Origin: Desulfuromonas versatilis
GTDB taxonomy: Bacteria; Desulfobacterota; Desulfuromonadia; Desulfuromonadales; NIT-T3
DNA: 64,000 nucleotides
Direction of reading: 5' to 3'
Assembly (NCBI RefSeq): GCF_019704135.1
Contig: NZ_AP024355.1
Span: 3,094,001 to 3,158,000 of the forward strand
This document shows positions 34,068-42,587 of the stretch, in pieces. The position numbers and the translations under genes were made by a program. Each line of letters opens with the position of its first letter. Position 1 is the stretch's first letter. The notes beneath the pieces were generated by a model, which saw only the letters and a list, made by a program, of their open reading frames with translations, did no database searches and was not told where the DNA came from.

Positions 34068-35555
34068 ATGACCGATTACGATTACGACCTGGGAATTCTC
34101 GGCGGCGGGGCGGCCGGGCTGACGGTGGCCGCCGGCGCGGCCCAATTCGGCGCCAAGACCCTGCTGATCGAACGGGAAGAAAAGCTTGGCGGCGACTGCC
34201 TGCACTACGGCTGCGTCCCCTCCAAGACCCTGATCCGCACCGCCTCGGTCTGGGCCCAGGCCCGCCGCAGCCGCGAGTTCGGCCTGCCCGAGGTGGAACT
34301 GCCGCCGGTCGACCTCAAGGCGGTGATGGACCGGGTCCGCGCGGTCATCGCCCGGATCCAGGAGCACGACTCCCCCGAGCGCTTCTGCAACCTGGGGGCC
34401 GAGACCCGCTTCGGCCCGGCGCGCTTTCTCGACGACCACACGGTGGAGGTGGACGGCTCACGGGTCTCGGCCAAGAGCTGGGTGATCGCCACCGGCTCGC
34501 GCCCCGCGGCCCCACCGGTGGAGGGGATCGAGGCCGTCCCTTACTGGACCAACGAAACCCTCTTCGCGCAGACCCGGCTCCCCGACCGCCTGCTGGTGCT
34601 CGGCGGCGGCGCCATCGGCCTGGAGATGGCCCAGGCCTTCCAGCGCCTGGGCTCCAAAGTGATCCTGGTGGAGTTTCTCGACCAGATCCTGCCCCCCGAG
34701 GATGCCGACGTCGCCGAGATCCTCAAGGAGCGTCTGCAGAGCGAGGGGATGGAGATCCTCACCGGGACCCGGGCGGTCCAGGCCGAGGGGAACGCCGAGT
34801 CGGTGCGCCTGAGCGTCGAGCCGGCCGCGGGGGGCGGCGAACGCCGGGTGCTCGAGGGGGACGTGCTGCTGGTCGCCACCGGCCGCAAGCCCAACGTCGA
34901 GGGTTTGGGCCTGGAGGCCGCCGGGGTGGAATTCTCCGCCAAGGGGATCCCCACCGACGCGCGGATGCGCACCAACCTGCACCACATCTACGCCTGCGGC
35001 GACGTCACCGGCAAGTTCCAGTTCACCCACATGGCCGGCTACGCCGGGGGGGTGGCCCTGACCAACGCCATCCTGCACCTGCCGCGCAAGGCCGACTTCA
35101 GCAAGGTCCCCTGGTGCACCTACACCGACCCCGAAGTGGCCAGCGTCGGCTTCAACGAGAAACGGGCCCGCCAGGAAAAGATCGAATACCGGGTGCTGGA
35201 GGAGAAGTTCGCCGACAACGACCGGGCACTGGCCGAGAACGAGGCGGGAGGCAAGATCAAGGTGCTGGTGGACGGCAAGGGGAAGGTCATCGGCTGCCAG
35301 ATCGTCGGCGCCCACGCCGGGGAGTTGATCCACGAATGGATCGCGGTGATCAGCGGCGGGGTCAAGCTCTCCACCATCGCCGGGGCGATCCACGTCTACC
35401 CGACCCTGGCGGAGATCTCCAAGCGCGCGGCGGGGAGCTACTTTTCCGACAAGCTCTTCAGCGACCGCACCAAGAGCGTGCTCAAGTTCCTCTTCCACCT
35501 CAAGGGACGCGCCTGCACCCCCACCGAACCGAGCGCGGAGGCCAAACACGGGTGA
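34068..35555 (+). CDS. FAD-dependent disulfide oxidoreductase, mercuric reductase/dihydrolipoamide dehydrogenase-like
   Basis: A 495-residue flavoprotein of the class I pyridine nucleotide-disulfide oxidoreductases. It has the FAD site GILGGGAAGLTVAAGA, the redox disulfide GGDCLHYGCVPSKT (Cys44 and Cys49), the NAD(P) site VLGGGAIGLEMAQAF, the second FAD motif YACGDVTGKFQFTHMAGY, and the dimer-interface HVYPTLAE with its catalytic His. It lacks both the N-terminal metal-binding domain and the C-terminal Cys pair of true MerA, so mercury reduction is unlikely to be its main role. It probably works with the upstream TVP38 protein, from which the CACGAAG hairpin separates it. Confidence 0.88.
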   Translation: MTDYDYDLGILGGGAAGLTVAAGAAQFGAKTLLIEREEKLGGDCLHYGCVPSKTLIRTASVWAQARRSREFGLPEVELPPVDLKAVMDRVRAVIARIQEHDSPERFCNLGAETRFGPARFLDDHTVEVDGSRVSAKSWVIATGSRPAAPPVEGIEAVPYWTNETLFAQTRLPDRLLVLGGGAIGLEMAQAFQRLGSKVILVEFLDQILPPEDADVAEILKERLQSEGMEILTGTRAVQAEGNAESVRLSVEPAAGGGERRVLEGDVLLVATGRKPNVEGLGLEAAGVEFSAKGIPTDARMRTNLHHIYACGDVTGKFQFTHMAGYAGGVALTNAILHLPRKADFSKVPWCTYTDPEVASVGFNEKRARQEKIEYRVLEEKFADNDRALAENEAGGKIKVLVDGKGKVIGCQIVGAHAGELIHEWIAVISGGVKLSTIAGAIHVYPTLAEISKRAAGSYFSDKLFSDRTKSVLKFLFHLKGRACTPTEPSAEAKHG

Positions 35556-35561
35556 AACAGG

Positions 35562-35610
35562 GGGGCCGGCGGCAAATTTTGTTGTCCAGAAAAAATTTGC
35601 TGCTGGCCCC
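35562..35610. repeat. Imperfect hairpin after the flavoprotein gene
   Basis: A 19-base stem with two mismatches: GGGGCCGGCGGCAAATTTT and its mirror AAAATTTGCTGCTGGCCCC around a 12-base loop. No T-run follows, so it is a weak terminator or an mRNA-stabilising element. Confidence 0.6.
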
Positions 35611-35750
35611 GATACTCTGCAACAAACCGAGGGGACATTCTTTTCTATTTCTCTAATTTACATTCCCAGCAGCCCGCGCCGCTCATCCCTCATGCGGAGA
35701 AAACTGACTTTTCAAGACCTGACCCCGGACTTGGGGCGGAGGCAAGCGTT

Positions 35751-38018
35751 TCAGGAGACCGCCAGGCGGCCGGCGATCACCGCCTGGCCGAGGGCCAGGC
35801 CGCCGTCGTTGGGGGGGACCAGCGAATGGGTGTGGACGGTGAAGCCGTCCGCCTCGAGCAGGGCGAGGCTGGCCTCGGTGAGAAAGCGGTTCTGGAACAC
35901 CCCGCCGGACAGGGCGACGTCCTGCAGCCCGGTCTGCTGCCGCAGGCGGCGGCAGACATCGAGGATCAGGGCGGCGAGGCCGCGGTGAAAGCGGGCGCTG
36001 ACCAGGGAGGTGGAGGCGCCCGCCTGCAGGTCGGCGCAAAGCGCCCGGATCAGCCCGGCCTGGTCGAAGATCAGCATCCCCTCTTCCTCGACAACCCTGA
36101 CCGGGTAGGCTTCCGCCTCGCCCTTTCCTTCGATGGCCATCTCCAGTTCGAGCGCGGCCTGCCCCTCGTAGCTGACCGTCCGCCGCACCTCGGCCAGCGC
36201 CGCCACGGCGTCGAAGAGCCGCCCGCAGCTGGAGGTCAGCGGCGAATTGATCCCCTTTTCGATCATCTGCAGCAGCAGCTTCAGGTCCCGCTCCGGGGTC
36301 TGCCGCACCAGCTCGAGATCGGGCAGGTCGCGGCCGAAGGCCTGGTGCAGGTAGGCCAGGGCCATGCGGAAGGGTTCGCGGGTGGCGGCGTCGCCCCCGG
36401 GCATGGGGACGTAGCGGAAGTGCCCGGCGCGGCGGTAGCCAGCGAAGCCGCCGACCAAAAACTCCCCTCCCCAGATGCGGCCGTCGGTCCCGTAGCCGAT
36501 GCCGTCGAAGATCACCCCGATGGCCTCGCCGCGCACGCCGTTCTCGGCCAGGCAGCTGGCCAGGTGGGCGTGGTGGTGCTGCACGGCGACCCGGGTCACC
36601 CCTTCGAGCTGCTCGGCGTAGCGGCTGGAGAGGTAATCGGGGTGCAGGTCGTGGGCGACCACCGCCGGCTCGAGCTGCAGGATCTCGCGCAGGTGGGCGA
36701 TGGTCCCCTGGAAGGAGCCGTAGACCTGCTGGTTTTTCAGGTCGCCGACGTGCTGGCTGAGATAGGCGCGGTTCTCCTGGGTCAGGCAGACGGTGTTCTT
36801 CAGCTCCGCCCCCAGCGCCAGCACCGAAGGCTGGGACTCGGGGAGAAACACCCCGCGGGGCACGTAGCCCCGCGAACGGCGCAGCAGCAGGGCCTTGCCC
36901 CCCATCACCCGGGCGATGGAGTCGTCGGTGCGGGTGTGGATGCGCCGGTTGTGCACCAAAAAGTAGTCGGCGATGGCGCCGAGCCGCTCGCGGGCCTCGG
37001 CGTCCTGAAAGGCGATCGGCTCGTCGCTGAGGTTGGCGCTGGTCATCACCAGGGCGAGAAAACCCTGCTCCAGCAGCAGGTAGTGCAGCGGGGTGTAGGG
37101 GAGCATAACCCCGAAATAGCGGTTGCGCGGCGCCACCAGGGGCGAAATCGGCCCCCCCGGCTTCTGCCGCAGCAGCACGATGGGCCGCTCCACCCCGCGC
37201 AGCAGGCGTCGTTCGGTCTCGTCGAACAGGGCGTAGCGTTCGACCCGGCTCTCGTCGAAGGACATCAGGGCGAAGGGTTTCTCGTCCCGCACCTTGCGCC
37301 GGCGCAGCTCGGCCAGCGCCGCATCGTTGCAGGCGTCCGCCGCCAGGTGGTAGCCCCCCAGCCCCTTGACGGCGAGGATCCGCCCGGCCCGCAGCAGCTC
37401 GACGCTGCTTGCCAGCGGATCGGCGACGGAGACCGGCTCGCCCCGGGAGTCGAGCAGCGTCAGGGCCGGCCCGCAGTCCGGGCAGGCGTTGGGCTGGGCG
37501 TGAAAACGCCGCGAGGCCGGGTCGTCGTACTCGGCCCGGCAGCGCTCGCACATGGGGAAATCGGCCATGGTGGTCTGCGGCCGGTCGTAGGGGATGCCGG
37601 TGACGATGGTGTAGCGCGGCCCGCAGTTGGTGCAGTTGATGAAAGGGTAGCGAAAGCGCCGGTCGGCGGGCTCGAACAGCTCCGCCAGACAGTCGTCGCA
37701 GACGAAGGTGTCGGGTGAGACCTGGGCGCTGCGCGTTGCCAGCGACTGGCTCTGGCGGATGACGAACGCCCCTTCGCCAACGACGGGAATGTCGCTCCAC
37801 TCCAGGCGCGAGATGGAGGCCAGCGGCGGCAGCTCCTCGCGCAGCGCGCGCAGAAACGCCTCGAGACGCCCCCCCTCCCCTTCGGCCTCGATGGTCACCC
37901 CGCGGCTGTCGTTGAGCACCCAGCCGCAGACGCCCGCCCTACGAGCCGCCTGGTAGACGAAGGGTCGAAAGCCCACCCCCTGCACGATCCCCTCGATGAT
38001 GATCCGCTTGCGCTGCAA
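35751..38018 (-). CDS. hypF: [NiFe] hydrogenase maturation carbamoyltransferase HypF
   Basis: A 755-residue protein that makes the carbamoyl group for the CN ligands of [NiFe] hydrogenases. Domains in order: acylphosphatase-like (IVQGVGFRPFVYQAAR, residues 1-90), two zinc-finger units (CDDCLAEL...CTNCGP and CERCRAEY...CPDCGP), a YrdC-like domain (VKGLGGYHLAADA; KPFALMSF; PLHYLLLEQGFLALVMTSANLS in parts), and a Kae1-like C-terminal domain (VQHHHAHLASCLAENG; VIFDGIGYGTDG; LSGGVFQNRFL). Length is normal. No other hyp or hydrogenase genes are in the window, so hypF stands alone here. Confidence 0.96.
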   Translation of the reverse strand: MQRKRIIIEGIVQGVGFRPFVYQAARRAGVCGWVLNDSRGVTIEAEGEGGRLEAFLRALREELPPLASISRLEWSDIPVVGEGAFVIRQSQSLATRSAQVSPDTFVCDDCLAELFEPADRRFRYPFINCTNCGPRYTIVTGIPYDRPQTTMADFPMCERCRAEYDDPASRRFHAQPNACPDCGPALTLLDSRGEPVSVADPLASSVELLRAGRILAVKGLGGYHLAADACNDAALAELRRRKVRDEKPFALMSFDESRVERYALFDETERRLLRGVERPIVLLRQKPGGPISPLVAPRNRYFGVMLPYTPLHYLLLEQGFLALVMTSANLSDEPIAFQDAEARERLGAIADYFLVHNRRIHTRTDDSIARVMGGKALLLRRSRGYVPRGVFLPESQPSVLALGAELKNTVCLTQENRAYLSQHVGDLKNQQVYGSFQGTIAHLREILQLEPAVVAHDLHPDYLSSRYAEQLEGVTRVAVQHHHAHLASCLAENGVRGEAIGVIFDGIGYGTDGRIWGGEFLVGGFAGYRRAGHFRYVPMPGGDAATREPFRMALAYLHQAFGRDLPDLELVRQTPERDLKLLLQMIEKGINSPLTSSCGRLFDAVAALAEVRRTVSYEGQAALELEMAIEGKGEAEAYPVRVVEEEGMLIFDQAGLIRALCADLQAGASTSLVSARFHRGLAALILDVCRRLRQQTGLQDVALSGGVFQNRFLTEASLALLEADGFTVHTHSLVPPNDGGLALGQAVIAGRLAVS

Positions 38019-38121
38019 ATAAGACTCCCTGAGTTAGGATGAATCCACTCCCTTTTACCACCGATCCGCGTGTGCTGGCAATCTTTGGAGGTGGCCAGTT
38101 CAAGAAACCATTTTTTGATCT

Positions 38122-38242
38122 GAAATCGAGATATTTTGGGTCGGATCAAGGAAGGCCGAGGGTGAGCACGGAGGCGTACCCAGGTACGCCGCACACGCGA
38201 TCCCTCGGCCTGACGCGGAGCCGGCGCAAAATAGCCGATTTC
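38122..38242. repeat. 121-base imperfect palindrome
   Basis: Outer arms GAAATCG/CGATTTC and TATTTTG/CAAAATA, middle arms AGGCCGAGGG/CCCTCGGCCT, and an inner GGCGTACC/GGTACGCC around a 3-base loop together fold into one long hairpin. This is typical of a non-coding dispersed element; I saw no other copy in the window. Confidence 0.75.
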
Positions 38243-38249
38243 GGGCAAA

Positions 38250-38295
38250 AAATAAAAAATTGCCCCGTTCCGGAGGAGGTGGAACGGGGCAATTT
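38250..38295 (-). terminator. Terminator of the downstream SLC13 gene
   Basis: On the minus strand AAATTGCCCCGTTCC pairs with GGAACGGGGCAATTT across a 9-base loop, and TTTATTTTTT follows. A related GCCCCGTTCC stem ends the paralogue at 40434-40473. Confidence 0.9.
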
Positions 38296-38338
38296 GGCCC
38301 CGTGGGGACGGGGCCGGCAAATCATCATTGCGCGGAAT

Positions 38339-40084
38339 TTATTTGGCGATCACCGTCGCCCAGGTCGGCAGCTGGTCGATGACCACGCCGAACACCGGGA
38401 TGACCAGGGCGTAGGTAACCGCCACGGTGATGATGATGCCCAGGATGTTCAGCCCGAAGCCGCTCTTGGCCATCTGCGGAATGGTCACGTAGCCCGAACC
38501 GAAGACGATGGCGTTGGGCGGGGTGGCCACCGGCAACATGAAGGCGCAGGAGGCGGCGATGGCCGCCGGCACCACCAGCAGCAGCGGGCTCTGCCCGAGG
38601 CCGATGGCGACCGCCGAGAGAATCGGCATGACCATGGCCGCGGTGGCGGTGTTGGAGGTCAGCTCGGTGAGGAAGATGATCAGGGTCGCTACGGCCACGA
38701 CCAGCACCACCACCGGGGCGTTTTCCAGCAGGCTGACCTGGCCGCCGATCCAATCGGCGAGCTTGGTCTCTTTGAAACCGGCCGCCATGGAGAGGCCGCC
38801 GCCGAAGAGGATCAACCCCCCCCAGGGCATCTTGGCCGCCCAGTGCCAGTTCATGACGAACTCGTTGCGCTTCATGTTGACGGGGATCAGGAACAGCACC
38901 AGGGCGCCGATCATGGCGATGGCGGCGTCGGTGACCAGCTTCGGGTCGGGGAACATGAAGCCAAGGTTCTTGCGGAAGATCCAGGCCAGGGCGGTCAGGG
39001 CGAAGACCAGCGCGGTCCAGCGCTCTCCGGCGCTCATGCTGCCCATCTCGCGCAGCTCCTGGTTGATCAGGTCGCGGCCGCCGGGCACTTTTTTCAGCTT
39101 CATCGGGTTGGCGACCTTGGTCAGCCAGACCCAGCACAGCGGCAGCAGCACCAGCACCAGGGGCACGCCGACCTTCATCCAGGCGGCGAAGGAGATCTCG
39201 TAGCCGTAGGTCTTCTGCAGGTAGCCGGCGAGCACCGTGTTGGGCGGGGTGCCGATCAGCGTGGCGATGCCGCCGATGGAGGCGGCGTAGGCGATCCCCA
39301 GCATCAGGTTGAGGCCGAAGGCGAACTGGTCGGGCGAGAAGTCGATCTGCTTGTCCAGCCCTTCCTTCTTACCTTCCTCGACGACGTGGGTGATGATCGC
39401 CAGGCCGATGGGCATCATCATGACCGTGGTGGCGGTGTTGGAGACAAAGGCCGAGAGCGCCGCGGTGGCCACCATGAAACCGAAGATCAGCCTGCCGGGC
39501 GAAAAGCCGACGGCCTTGACGATGTTCATGGCGATGCGCCGATGCAGGTTCCAGCGCTGCATCGCCAGAGCGATGATGAAGCCCCCCATGAACAGGAAGA
39601 TCAGGTGGCTGGCGTAGGGCGCCGTCGCCTTCTTGGTATGCATGATGCCGAGCATCGGGAACAGGGCGATGGGCAGCAGACTGGTGGCGGGGATGGGAAT
39701 CGACTCGCACATCCACCAGGTGGCCATCAGCAGCGCCACGGCGGCCATCCTCTGCGCGGAAGGCTCCATCCCCGCGGGGGTCGGGATCAACAGCATCAGG
39801 ACAAACAGCAGGGGGCCGAGCACCAGCCCGAGCTTCTGCCGGCCGGTGTACGACTTGGGCTCCCCCTCTTCGACGCCACCGGGGCCGGTCTTCACCCGCT
39901 GGGTGTGTTCCGCGGGTGCTTCTTCCATTTCGTCGGCCAGATCGACGTCCTGCTCCTGGCGCCCGTTGCTGAACTGGAGGTTCTTCCCCTTGAGCTTTCT
40001 CAGCACCCCCTTGGGGCTGAAAAGAACCAGGGCCTTGGTTTCCTCGTGCATTTCCCAGAGGCGGTTCCATGCTGTAGTGATCAT
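38339..40084 (-). CDS. SLC13/DASS-family anion (dicarboxylate) symporter, copy 1
   Basis: A 581-residue inner-membrane transporter related to sodium-dependent dicarboxylate carriers. An unusual soluble N-terminus of about 80 residues (with VDLADEMEEAPAEHTQRV) precedes the transport domain. DASS signatures include the two SNT motifs AFVSNTATTVMMMPIG and TELTSNTATAAMVMPIL, and IGTPPNTVLAGYL and LPVATPPNAIVFGSGYV. It is a tandem paralogue of the next gene, with a 134-base perfectly identical stretch (39194-39327). ATG at 40084 follows AGGAGAGAGGTC. A sigma-54 promoter lies 74-90 bases upstream. Substrate is probably C4-dicarboxylates (inference from the DctB/DctD-like pair). Confidence 0.88.
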   Translation of the reverse strand: MITTAWNRLWEMHEETKALVLFSPKGVLRKLKGKNLQFSNGRQEQDVDLADEMEEAPAEHTQRVKTGPGGVEEGEPKSYTGRQKLGLVLGPLLFVLMLLIPTPAGMEPSAQRMAAVALLMATWWMCESIPIPATSLLPIALFPMLGIMHTKKATAPYASHLIFLFMGGFIIALAMQRWNLHRRIAMNIVKAVGFSPGRLIFGFMVATAALSAFVSNTATTVMMMPIGLAIITHVVEEGKKEGLDKQIDFSPDQFAFGLNLMLGIAYAASIGGIATLIGTPPNTVLAGYLQKTYGYEISFAAWMKVGVPLVLVLLPLCWVWLTKVANPMKLKKVPGGRDLINQELREMGSMSAGERWTALVFALTALAWIFRKNLGFMFPDPKLVTDAAIAMIGALVLFLIPVNMKRNEFVMNWHWAAKMPWGGLILFGGGLSMAAGFKETKLADWIGGQVSLLENAPVVVLVVAVATLIIFLTELTSNTATAAMVMPILSAVAIGLGQSPLLLVVPAAIAASCAFMLPVATPPNAIVFGSGYVTIPQMAKSGFGLNILGIIITVAVTYALVIPVFGVVIDQLPTWATVIAK

Positions 40085-40112
40085 TATTGACCTCTCTCCT
40101 TCCTGGTGATAA

Positions 40113-40129
40113 TGACAATTATATTGTCA
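40113..40129. promoter_or_regulatory. Palindrome in the 5' leader of SLC13 copy 1
   Basis: TGACAATTATATTGTCA is a perfect inverted repeat with a 3-base centre. It lies between the sigma-54 promoter and the start codon, so it may be a repressor operator. Confidence 0.5.
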
Positions 40130-40157
40130 TGAATTGGCGACACGTTTTTTCATTTAG

Positions 40158-40174
40158 AGCAACGTGGGTGCCAA
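40158..40174 (-). promoter_or_regulatory. Sigma-54 promoter of SLC13 copy 1
   Basis: The minus strand reads TTGGCACCCACGTTGCT, with GG and GC ten bases apart; a full -24/-12 match. Confidence 0.75.
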
Positions 40175-40433
40175 ATGGGCCGGAAACAGGCGAGAGAGGA
40201 TGAAAATCATGTATACATCTACCATTTTTCAACCACTTGGAGATGTAATTTTTTCACCTTTTTAAAATATCGTTATAATTTTGCATGATTTCCCAACCTT
40301 AAAAAGGGAAGAATTCTGGCCGATTTTGGCCAACCAATCTCCCGAAAACAAAATCCATTTTTTCTCTTGCATAAAACTGGTGAATTTCCGCCTGGATTTG
40401 AAAAGGCGGAAATTCGCCCACACCCCTGCCGGG

Positions 40434-40473
40434 CAAAAAAATGCCCCGTTCCGGAGGAGGTTTGGAACGGGGC
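40434..40473 (-). terminator. Terminator of SLC13 copy 2
   Basis: On the minus strand GCCCCGTTCC pairs with GGAACGGGGC, followed by ATTTTTTT. Confidence 0.9.
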
Positions 40474-40516
40474 GAGGCAGCCCTCGGGTAAGGGCTCAAA
40501 CGGATTGTTTTGCAGG

Positions 40517-42259
40517 TTACTTGGGCACCACCGCCGCCCAGGCCGGCAGCTGATCGAGCACCACGTCAAACACCGGAATAACCAGGGCGTAGGTGATCGC
40601 CACGGTGATGACGATGCCGAGGATATTGAGGCCGAAACCGCTCTTGGCCATCTGCGGGATGGTCACGTAGCCCGAGCCGAAGACGATGGCGTTGGGCGGG
40701 GTGGCCACCGGCAGCATGAAGGCGCAGGAGGCGGCGATGGCCGCAGGGACCACCAGCAGCAGCGGGTTCTGCCCCAGGCCGACGGCAACCGCCGAGAGAA
40801 TCGGCATGACCATGGCCGCGGTGGCGGTGTTGGAGGTCAGCTCGGTCAGGAAGATGATCAGGGTGGTGACCGCCACCACCACCAGCAGGATCGGGGCGTT
40901 CTCCAGCAGGCTGACCTGGCCGCCGATCCACTCGGCGAGCTTGGTTTCCTTGAAGCCGTCGGCCAGGGTCAGGCCGCCGCCGAACAGGATCAGCACCCCC
41001 CAGGGCATCTTGGCCGCCCAGTGCCAGTTCATCACCCACTCGTTGCGCTTGAGATCGATGGGGATCAGAAACAGCACGATGGCCCCGGCCATGGCGATGG
41101 TGGCATCGGTGATCATCTTGGGGTCGGGGAACAACCCGGCTACCTGGGGCTGGAAGATCCAGCACAGGGCGGTCACCAGGAAAATCAGCGAGGTCCAGCG
41201 CTCGCCGGCGCTCATTGAGCCCATCTCGCGCAGCTCGCGGTTGATCAGGTCGCGGCCGCCGGGCACTTTTTTCAGCTTCATGGGGTTGGCGAATTTGGTC
41301 AGCCAGATCCAGCACAGGGGCAGCAGCACCACGACCAGGGGAACGCCGACCAGCAGCCAGTTGGCGAAGGTGATCTCGTAGCCGTAGGTCTTCTGCAGGT
41401 AGCCGGCGAGCACCGTGTTGGGCGGGGTGCCGATCAGCGTGGCGATGCCGCCGATGGAGGCGGCGTAGGCGATCCCCAGCATCAGGTTGAGGCCGAAGGC
41501 GAACTTTTCGGGGGAGAAGTCGATCTGCTTGTCGAGCCCCTCCTTCTTCCCCTCCTCGATGACGTGGGCGATGATCGCCAGGCCGATGGGCATCATCATG
41601 ACCGCCGTGGCGGTGTTGGAGACGAAGGCCGAGAGAGCCGCGGTAGCGACCATGAAGCCGAAAATCAGGCGACTGGGCGAAAAGCCGACGGCCTTAACGA
41701 TGTTCATGGCGATGCGCCGGTGCAGGTTCCAGCGCTGCATCGACAGGGCGATGATGAAGCCGCCCATGAACAGGAAGATCAGGTGGTTGGCGTAGGGCGC
41801 CGTGGCCTTCTGGGTGTTCATGATCCCCAGCCAGGGCAGCAGGCCGATGGGCAGCAGGCTGGTGGCCGGGATAGGGATCGACTCGCACATCCACCAGGTG
41901 GCCATCAGCAGCGCCACGGCGGCCATTTTCTGCGCGCCAGGCTCCATGCCGGCGGGAGTGGGGATCAGCAGCATCAGGGCGAAGAGCAGCGGACCGAGAA
42001 ACAGTCCGACCCTCTGGCGCAGGGAATATTCACGGGGCTCGCCCTCCTCGACGCCGGAGGGGCCCGATTGCAGGCGGCGGGTATGCTCTGCCGGTGCTTC
42101 TTCCATTTCGTCGGCCAGGTCCACGTCGTGTTCCTGGCGGCTGCTGAACTGCAGGACTTTGTTTTTCAGCAGGCGGGCGGCCGCTTTTGGCCGGAAAATA
42201 AATAGCTGTTTGGTCTCGTCATGCATCTCCCAAAGAGTGTTCCACAGGGCGCTCAACAT
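40517..42259 (-). CDS. SLC13/DASS-family anion (dicarboxylate) symporter, copy 2
   Basis: A 580-residue paralogue of copy 1 with the same architecture: a soluble N-terminus (VDLADEMEEAPAEHTRRL) and DASS motifs AFVSNTATAVMMMPIG, IGTPPNTVLAGYLQKTYGYEI, TELTSNTATAAMVMPIL and VATPPNAIVFGSGYVTIPQM. The proteins are very similar along their whole length and differ mainly in the N-terminal 80 residues and in scattered helices, so the duplication is fairly recent or maintained by gene conversion. ATG at 42259 has AGGAG 10 bases upstream. Its own sigma-54 promoter is at 42334-42350. Confidence 0.88.
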   Translation of the reverse strand: MLSALWNTLWEMHDETKQLFIFRPKAAARLLKNKVLQFSSRQEHDVDLADEMEEAPAEHTRRLQSGPSGVEEGEPREYSLRQRVGLFLGPLLFALMLLIPTPAGMEPGAQKMAAVALLMATWWMCESIPIPATSLLPIGLLPWLGIMNTQKATAPYANHLIFLFMGGFIIALSMQRWNLHRRIAMNIVKAVGFSPSRLIFGFMVATAALSAFVSNTATAVMMMPIGLAIIAHVIEEGKKEGLDKQIDFSPEKFAFGLNLMLGIAYAASIGGIATLIGTPPNTVLAGYLQKTYGYEITFANWLLVGVPLVVVLLPLCWIWLTKFANPMKLKKVPGGRDLINRELREMGSMSAGERWTSLIFLVTALCWIFQPQVAGLFPDPKMITDATIAMAGAIVLFLIPIDLKRNEWVMNWHWAAKMPWGVLILFGGGLTLADGFKETKLAEWIGGQVSLLENAPILLVVVAVTTLIIFLTELTSNTATAAMVMPILSAVAVGLGQNPLLLVVPAAIAASCAFMLPVATPPNAIVFGSGYVTIPQMAKSGFGLNILGIVITVAITYALVIPVFDVVLDQLPAWAAVVPK

Positions 42260-42333
42260 ACATTCCTGTCTCCTTCCAGGTTGAGAATACGGGCCGCTTC
42301 GGGCCGGAGGAAAAAAATCGTTTCCGCCACATC

Positions 42334-42350
42334 AGCAACCCCAATGCCAA
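42334..42350 (-). promoter_or_regulatory. Sigma-54 promoter of SLC13 copy 2
   Basis: The minus strand reads TTGGCATTGGGGTTGCT; GG and GC are ten bases apart. One deviation from consensus (T for C at the end of the -24 box). Confidence 0.7.
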
Positions 42351-42482
42351 CCTGAAGAGGACTTCGAAAAATCCATTCGGGGAAAAGAGAAAACCATCTT
42401 GTTTACAGCATCTTGCGCAAAATACCGTTTCGCATATTTCAGAATGATGTTCCACAATCCGCCCAAAGGTCCGCTCCCCCGG

Positions 42483-42511
42483 AAAAAGAAAAGCGACCGA
42501 AATCGGCCGCT
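42483..42511 (-). terminator. Terminator of the sigma-54 activator gene
   Basis: On the minus strand AGCGGCCGATTTCGGTCGCT forms a hairpin (one G-T/mismatch step), followed by TTTTCTTTTT. Confidence 0.75.
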
Positions 42512-42587
42512 CTTCATTTCTGCAAAATTTTCAAGCTATTGAAATTACACAGATTTACCCCGACTGATCAAATTCGGCCAGCGGCCG

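Larger units (their letters stand above)
38019..38338. other. Region between hypF and the SLC13 gene
   Basis: About 320 bases with no gene. It holds a 121-base palindromic element (38122-38242) and a terminator (38250-38295) for the gene to the right. Confidence 0.7.
40085..40516. other. Region between the two SLC13 genes
   Basis: About 430 bases with no gene. From right to left: the terminator of copy 2, a GAATTTCCGCC/GGCGGAAATTC hairpin (40382-40415), an A+T-rich stretch (40200-40320) suited to activator sites, the sigma-54 promoter and a TGACAAT palindrome. Confidence 0.65.
42260..42587. other. Region between SLC13 copy 2 and the sigma-54 activator gene
   Basis: About 330 bases with no gene. 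It holds the copy 2 sigma-54 promoter and the terminator of the activator gene. Between them, palindromic TTGCGCAA (42413-42420) is a possible enhancer site for the activator. Confidence 0.6.

Noticed and set aside
34068-35555. Calling the flavoprotein a true mercuric reductase (merA)
   Set aside because: It lacks the C-terminal cysteine pair and N-terminal metal domain needed for mercury reduction, and no other mer genes are adjacent.
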